From Elymus sibiricus (Eukaryota > Streptophyta > Magnoliopsida > Poales > Poaceae), in NCBI GenBank assembly GCA_039707655.1, contig CM077670.1, positions 147,850,001-147,914,000 of the forward strand: a stretch of DNA of 64,000 nucleotides. The letters are read 5' to 3'. Below are positions 58,013-64,000 of this stretch, piece after piece (positions within the stretch are counted from its first letter, which is position 1; each line of letters starts with the position of its first letter). The position numbers and the translations under genes were made by a program. The notes below the pieces were generated by a model. It did no database searches, was not told the DNA's origin, and saw nothing but the letters and a program-made list of their open reading frames with translations.

Positions 58013-61000
58013 ATTCCTGCTCGTCCTCGAGTAGGTAAATGATAAAAGAAATAATTTATGAAGTGTGAATGCTAGCATAGTGCACAAGTTTGATCAATGA
58101 TAATTTCAATCACTTTTTCTAGCATCATTATATATCATAAATAGTAGCTCATCTCATAAAACTTCTATGATCAAGTAGCAAGCTATTCACGTGCTAAAGT
58201 ATAGACCATAAACTTTCTTGAAAACTAACAAACTATGTTCTCAGTCATCAAACAATTGCAATTCATCTTATTTTCAGGAAGGGTCTATGTAAGAGCTTTG
58301 ATTTAGAAAATTCTACATACTCAACTATCATATAGTCTTCCATGATTGCTGACACTCAAAGCATATTTTTAGAACAAACCGTTTCAGTCAAACACATAGG
58401 AAGATAGGGGCTTATGTTTTGCCTCCCAACTTATTTATCTCAGGGATAATGTCAACAATAATAACTCATGATCACCTATATTCAACTGGATATATGTGCC
58501 TGGGTCTTTCCCTACCACATGATGCTTGCCAAGAGAGAAAATAAAAACGGAATAGAGAAGAACACTATTGACTCTTGCATAAAAGTAAATACATAAAGTA
58601 AAAGATAGGCCCTTCGCAGAGGGAAGCAGAGGTTGTCATGCGCTTTTTATTTTTGGATGTGCAAGCTCTTAATGCAAAGGAACGTCACTTTATATTGCCC
58701 CTTGTGATAGCAACCTTTATTATGCAGTCCGCCGCTTTTATTTCTTCGCCATCACAAGTTCGTACAAAGCTTATTTTCCCTTACAATAAAAGATCATACA
58801 TATTTAGGAGCAATTTTTATTGCTTTTGCACCGATGACAACTTAGTTGAAGGATCTTATTCAATCCATAGGTAGATATAGTGGACTCTCATGACAAAAAC
58901 TGGGTTTAAGGGTTTTTGGATGCACAAGTAGTATTTCTAGTTAGTACAAAATTTTGGCTAGCAAAAAGATTATGAGCAAGCACCACATGTTAGAGGATCC
59001 ATGACAATATAACATCTATGTGAATATAAACAAACATAACCCATTACATTGTCTTCCTTGTCCAACGTCAACTACTTGATCAAGCTTGAAAATAATTAAT
59101 GGGGGCTCACAATCATAGAAGATGTCCAAGATAGTATATTTATATGTGAAATCTCTCTTCCTTCAATATTCTTTCATGAATTGTTCAAGTGACCAATGCT
59201 ATGTTTGCTAACTTTCAATAAATTTTACCAATTATACTTCTTATATGTGAAGTCATTACTCCCCATGGGACAACCATATGAAGCATATATAATTTCATAT
59301 TTGTGATATTCAATTCATTCAACAATTTACTCAAAGGATATAAGTGAAGCACAAGAATGAACGACAAACTACTCCAAAAGATATAAGTGAAGATCAGTGA
59401 GTAGTCAAACAATTAAGTAGCTATGTGAAGACTCTCTCCAAATAAAGATTTCAGATCCAAGTATTTTATTCAAACAGCAAACAAAATGAAAATAAAAGGA
59501 CACTCCAAGAATAGCACATATCATGTGAACAAGTAAAAACTTAGGCTAACCGATAGGTGTTGACGAAGAAAGGTGGGATGCCAACCGGGGCATCCCCAAG
59601 CTTAGTTGCTTGAGACTTCTTGGAATGTTATCTTGGGGAGCCTTGGGCATCCCCAAGCTTGAGCTCTTGTGTCTCCTTAATTCCTCTCATATCATGGCTT
59701 CTCCTAAATCTTAAAAACTTCATCCACACAAAACTCAACAAGAACTCGTGAGATAAGTTAGTATAAATCAACTCAAAACCTTAACATTCTCTACTGTAGC
59801 AAATCACTAAAATTATAATTAAACATTGCATACTAAATGCCTCTACATATTTAATACTCCTATCCACAAATAGAAACATTAAACAAGCAAATATATGCAA
59901 ACAATGCAACTATAACCGAAATCTGTCTAAGCAGAACAGTCTGTAAAGGGGGAATAAAAATTCAACAAGAACTCGTGAGATAAGTTAGTATAAATCAACT
60001 CAAAACCTTAACATTCTCTACTGTAGCAAATCACTAAAATTATAATTAAACATTGCATACTAAATGCCTCTACACATTTAATACTCCTATCCACAAATAG
60101 AAACATTAAACAAGCAAATATATGCAAACAATGCAACTATAACCGAAATCTGTCTAAGCAGAACAGTCTGTAAAGGGGGAATAAAAATTCATACTTCCCT
60201 AACTCCAAAAATTCTGAAAAATTAACACGTGACAGAGAACTCATGCATGCTTACTGTGTAAAAATTTCAGATTTTTATCATGTTCTGACAATTCACATAA
60301 ATTCAGAACATAACATAAAACTTTATGTTTCCAAACAGCAATACATAAACTTGCAAATTGAGCATGCTAAAGGCTATACTTGGCATTTTATTGAAATAAA
60401 AGATACAAATCATGATTCTAAATAACAGCACGCAAATATTAACAAAAGAAAGTGACGCTCCAAGCAAAACACATATCATGTGACGAATAAAAATATAGTC
60501 CCAAGTGAGGTTACCGATAATGTTGAAGACGAAAGAGGGGATGCCATCCGGGGCATCCCCAAGCTTAGACGCTTGAGTCTTTCTTAAATATTACCTTGGG
60601 GTGCCTTGGGCATCCCCAAGCTTAGGGTCTTGCCACTCCTTATTCTCCTCATATCGATATCTCACCCAAAACTTGGAAACTTCAATCACACAAAACTTAA
60701 CGGAACTTCGTGAGATAGGTTAGTATGATAAAGAATAAATCAGTCACTTTGGTACTGTCAAGACAAGATTCATAATTGTTATTACATAATACCTACTGTA
60801 CTATATCATTTCTACAATTTATATTGACAAATATAAGCCATAGAAACTATAAAACAAGCAAACTATGCATTGAAAACAAAATCTGTCAAAAACAGAACAA
60901 CATGTAATGAGAGAATTAAAAAGCATACTTCTGTAACTCCAAAAATTCTGAAAAAATAGGAAAACATAAAAATTTGTATCCTGATATTGTGTAAAAATTT

Positions 61001-61190
61001 CAGATTTTTCTGACGCTCCAGTAGTAAATGAAAAACCCAACACTGGATGCAAAACTTTCTGTTTTTGCACAGAATCAATTCAATTATCATCCACACTATC
61101 CCAAAGGTCTTACTTGGCACTTTATTGAAAGAAATCATATAAAACATGATTACTATAGTAGCTTAATCATGTGAACACGCAAAAACAGTA
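58013..61190 (-). other. Non-coding internal domain of copy B with diverged long repeats
   Basis: AT-rich sequence without coding motifs. Units that include a GATGCCxxCCGGGGCATCCCCAAGC block, a TCTGTCxAAxCAGAACA block and AACTCCAAAAATTCTGAAAAA recur at about 59490-60250 and 60440-61060, that is, two diverged copies of a roughly 0.9-kb unit. A fresh 227-bp duplication lies in the first. The function of this domain is unknown. Confidence 0.65.
59735..60188. repeat. 227-bp tandem duplication, two near-identical copies
   Basis: Copy 1 is 59735-59961 and copy 2 is 59962-60188, both starting TCAACAAGAACTCGTG and ending GGGAATAAAAAT. I see a single difference (ACATATTTA against ACACATTTA). The near identity means the duplication is much younger than the diverged repeats around it. 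Confidence 0.95.
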
Positions 61191-61194
61191 GGGG

Positions 61195-62304
61195 TTAATG
61201 TTGGGTTGTCTCCCAACAAGCGCTTTTCTTTATAGCCTTTTTAGCTAGGCATGATGATTTTAATGATGCTGACATAAAAGATAAGAATTGAAACACAAAG
61301 AGAGCATCATGAATCACATGGCAAGCACATTTAAGCCTAACCCACTTCCTATGCATAGGGATTTTGTGAGCAAACAATTTATGGGAGCAAGAATCAACTA
61401 GCATAGGATGGCAAAACAAGCAATACTTCAAAACTTTCAACACATAGAGAGAAAACTTTATATTATTGAGATATGTAAAAGCATATGTTCCTCTCTCATA
61501 ATAATTTTCAGTAGCATCATGAATGAATTCAACAATATAACTATCACATAATGCATTCCTTTCATGATCCACAAGCATAGAATTTTTACTACTCTCCACA
61601 TAAGCAAATTTATTCTCATCAATAGTAGTGGGAGCAAACTCAACAAAATAACTATCATGAGATACTTGATTGACATAATCAAATTGAACATTAAAATCAT
61701 GATGACAAGTTTCATGGTTATCATTACTCTTTATAGCATACATGTCATCACAATAATCATCATATATAGCAACTTTGTTATCATAGTCAAATGAAACCTC
61801 TTCCAAAATAGTGGAATCATAACTAAATAAAGTTATGACCTCTCCAAATCCACTTTCATAATTATTGCAATAAGGTTCAACACCCTCCAAATTAGTGGGA
61901 TAATTAGTACCTAGAGTTGACACTCTTCCAAACCCACTTTCATCAATATAATCATCATAAATAGGAGGCATGCTTTCATTTCCAAACCCACTTTCATCAA
62001 TATAATCATCATAAATAGGAGGCATGCTTTCATCATAACAAATTTGCTCATCAAAAGTAGGGGGAATAAAAAGATCATCTTCATGAAACATAGCATCCCC
62101 AAGCTTATGGCTTTGCATATCATTAGCATCATGGATATTCATAGAAAGCATGCTAACAACATTGCAATCATGCTTATCATTCAAAGAACTCACATTAAAC
62201 ATTTTATTAAATTCTTCTTCTAACACTTTGGCACAAATTTCCGATCCATCATTTTCAAGAAAGATATTATAAAGATAAGCAATTTGGCACAACTTCACTT
62301 CCAT
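61195..62304 (-). CDS. Family-specific ORF of Sabrina/WHAM-like copy B
   Basis: A 369-codon intact frame starting 97 nt downstream (minus strand) of the primer site, the place of gag. It is acidic and rich in Asp, Asn and Tyr. At about residues 91-125 two near-identical 18-residue units (ESMPPIYDDYIDESGFGN and ESMPPIYDDYIDESGFGR) lie in tandem, with weaker YDDYxD copies after. No CCHC knuckle, protease, RT or integrase motif is seen. Residues about 38-60 match the ORF of copy A. Near the C terminus LKVLKYCLFCHPMLVDSC is Cys-rich. The function is unknown; a gag-derived role is a guess from position. Confidence 0.6.
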   Translation of the reverse strand: MEVKLCQIAYLYNIFLENDGSEICAKVLEEEFNKMFNVSSLNDKHDCNVVSMLSMNIHDANDMQSHKLGDAMFHEDDLFIPPTFDEQICYDESMPPIYDDYIDESGFGNESMPPIYDDYIDESGFGRVSTLGTNYPTNLEGVEPYCNNYESGFGEVITLFSYDSTILEEVSFDYDNKVAIYDDYCDDMYAIKSNDNHETCHHDFNVQFDYVNQVSHDSYFVEFAPTTIDENKFAYVESSKNSMLVDHERNALCDSYIVEFIHDATENYYERGTYAFTYLNNIKFSLYVLKVLKYCLFCHPMLVDSCSHKLFAHKIPMHRKWVRLKCACHVIHDALFVFQFLSFMSASLKSSCLAKKAIKKSACWETTQH

Positions 62305-62400
62305 TTTTTTGTAGTTTTCTTTTATAAACCAAACTAGTGAATAAACAAGAAACTAAAAGATTCAATTGCAAGATCTAAAGATATACCTTCAAGCACTCAC

Positions 62401-62419
62401 CTCCCCGGCAACGGCACCA
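62401..62419 (-). other. Primer binding site (tRNA-Asp type), copy B
   Basis: On the minus strand TGGTGCCGTTGCCGGGGAG starts 10 nt inside the 5' LTR end. It fits tRNA-Asp, as in copy A. Confidence 0.85.
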
Positions 62420-62429
62420 GAAAAGAGCT

Positions 62430-64000
62430 TGATGTCTACTACGCAACTTTATTCTTGTAGACTCTATTGGGCCTCCAAGTGCAGAGTTTTGTAGGACAGT
62501 AGCAAATTTCCCTCAAGTGGATCACCTAAGGTTTATCAATCCGTGGGAGGCGTAGGATGAAGACGGTCTCTCTCAAACAACCCTGCAATCAAATACAAGA
62601 AATCTCTTGTGTCCCCAACACACCCAATATAATGGTAAATTGTATAGGTGCACTAGTTCAACGAAGAGATGGTGATACAAGTGTAGTATGGATAGTAGAT
62701 ATAGGTTTTTGTGATCTGAATAAATAAAAATAGCAATGTAGCAAGTGATAAAAGTGAGCACAAACGGTATTGCAATGCTTGGAAACAAGGCCTAGGGTTC
62801 ATACTTTCACTAGTGCATTCTCTCAACAATGCTAACATAATTGAATCATATAACAATCCCTCAACGTGCGATAAAGAATCACTCCAAAGTTCTTATCTAG
62901 CGGAGAATATAAGATGAAATTGTTGTAGGGTACGAAACCACCTCAAAGTTATCCTTTTCGATCAATCTATTGAGCCATTCCTATAAGTGTCACAAACAGC
63001 CCTAGAGTTCGTATTAAAATAACACCATATGATACGCATCAACCAACTCTAATGTCACCTAGATACTCCAATGTCACCACAAGTATCCGTGAGTTGATTA
63101 TTCGATATGCATCAAACAACTTCAGATTCATAATATTCAATCACACACAAAGAACTTCAAAGAGTACCCCAAAGTTTCTATCGGAGAAAGAAGGATGAAA
63201 ACATGTACCAACCCATATGCCTAGATTACCCCAAGGTCACGGGAATCCGCAAGTGGATTACCAAAACATACATTAAGTGACTCAATAGAATACCCCATTG
63301 TCACCATGGGTATCCACATGCAAGACATATATCAAGTGTTCTCAAATCCAAAGTATTCAACCCGACAGTAACGAAACCTCAAAGGGAAAGACTCAATTCA
63401 TCACAAGAAGATAGAGAGGGAAGAAACACCATATGATCCAACAATATTAACAAAGCTCGCGGTACATCAAGATCGTGCCAAATCAAGAACACGAGAGAGA
63501 GAGAGAGAGAGAGATCAAACACATAGCTACTGGTACATACCCTCAGCCCCGAGGATGAACTACTCCCTCCTCGTCATGGAGACCGCCAGGATGATGAAGA
63601 TGGCCTACGGTGATGATTCCCCCCTCTGGACAGAGTGCCGGAATAGGGCTCCGGATGAGAATGCTTCGGTATAGAGGTTTGCGACGGCGACGTGGGAGTT
63701 CTAGGTTTCTTTTCGGGGTTTTCTATATTTATAGGATTTTTCAGCGTTGGATTCACGCCAGGGGGGGCCACGAGGGAGAGACAAGCTCGGGGGCACCCCT
63801 CAGGCTTGTCATGCCCTCGTGACTCTTCTGGCACTTCCTCGAAGCTTTGAGGGTCTCTTTTTGTCCATAAAAAATCACCGTAAATTTTCAGCCCAATCCG
63901 AGAACTTTTATTTCTGCACAAAAAACAACACCATGGTAGTTCTGCTGAAAACAGCGTCAGTCCGGGTTAGTTCCATTCAAATCATACCAAAACCATATAA
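62430..64000 (-). repeat. 5' LTR of copy B, cut by the window edge
   Basis: Begins TGATGTCTACTACGC and matches 56374 to about 57938. The last 59 or so bases, through GACGTATCA, should lie just outside the window. Confidence 0.92.

Larger units (their letters stand above)
43446..64000 (+). mobile_element. CRM-like Gypsy chromovirus, permuted and twice interrupted
   Basis: The order on the plus strand is pol C terminus, LTR, primer site, leader, gag, protease, RT, RNase H, start of integrase. The left edge (about 43446) falls inside pol, not at an LTR. Gag is split by the solo LTR 46718-53825 and pol by the element starting at 56374, beyond which the rest lies outside the window. The polyprotein is in one frame, broken by six stops. 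The pol stop codon overlaps the LTR start (TGATG), as in centromeric CRM-type elements. The family assignment is tentative. Confidence 0.8.
56374..64000 (-). mobile_element. Sabrina/WHAM-like Gypsy element (copy B), nearly complete
   Basis: 3' LTR 56374-57997, polypurine tract beside it, 4.4-kb internal domain, primer site 62401-62419, and 5' LTR from 62430; by alignment only about 60 bp of the latter lie beyond the window. The left flank is AGGCG (56369-56373), which should reappear as TSD after the right end. The internal domain encodes one 369-residue ORF but no protease, RT or integrase, so the copy is non-autonomous. It interrupts the CRM-like pol gene. Confidence 0.9.

Noticed and set aside
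1..64000. tRNA, rRNA or organelle insertions, and complete host genes
   Set aside because: Only primer-site fragments complementary to tRNA-Asp and tRNA-Met were seen. No cloverleaf, rRNA or plastid-like sequence, and no intact host gene, was recognised by reading.

Overview
The window is repeat-dense chromosomal DNA of a large-genome grass, most likely a Triticeae species (wheat, barley, Aegilops or rye). The evidence is the repeat content: an 81-bp Stowaway-type MITE with the TA/CTCCCTCC signature, Sabrina/WHAM-like Gypsy LTRs, a Fatima-like Gypsy element, a CRM-like chromovirus, a Sirevirus-like LTR and several L1-type LINEs. Family names are from memory and tentative; the boundaries are read directly from target-site duplications (TSDs). 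No complete, plausibly functional host gene is visible. About nine tenths of the window is transposon.

Left block (1-16746). 1-2340 is the 5' part of a minus-strand Sabrina/WHAM-like element, whose LTR (709-2340) carries the MITE. A minus-strand RNase H-like coding fragment (2341-2420 plus 12269-12447) is split by a full-length L1 LINE (2421-12268, 15-bp TSD). That LINE carries a 4.1-kb solo LTR (7439-11534, TSD TCTCA). A 26-bp retroposition footprint (12311-12336, 17-bp TSD) lies in the same fragment. A 5'-truncated LINE (13707-15066, minus) sits in a pseudogene fragment resembling the LRR end of an NLR immune receptor (to about 15593).

Middle block (16747-42395). A second, 5'-truncated LINE (16-bp TSD) has its endonuclease domain split by an LTR element with about 4-kb LTRs and no recognisable coding domain (18363-39228, TSD AAATT). 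The 3' LTR of that element is split by a Fatima-like Gypsy element (26687-36156, TSD CCGAG, 493-bp LTRs). This innermost element encodes gag and protease but no reverse transcriptase. It also carries a five-exon gene in antisense with its own candidate TATA box, the most interesting coding feature here.

Right block (42396-64000). About 1 kb of AT-rich, repeat-like host DNA is followed by a CRM-like chromovirus arranged pol-end, LTR, leader, gag, pol. Its gag is split by a solo LTR (46718-53825, TSD TTCCG), which is itself split by a Sirevirus-like solo LTR (48335-51160, TSD CAAGG) rich in palindromic GCGGTACTACCGC motifs. Its pol is cut at the start of integrase by a second Sabrina/WHAM-like element (56374 to beyond 64000, minus), which has one 369-residue ORF, a fresh 227-bp tandem duplication and repeated copies of its own polypurine-tract motif.

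The genes work together only as transposon modules. Most are broken by in-frame stops, frameshifts and nested insertions. Several elements (Fatima-like, Sabrina/WHAM-like, and the 4-kb-LTR element) lack a replication gene set and would have depended on enzymes supplied in trans.
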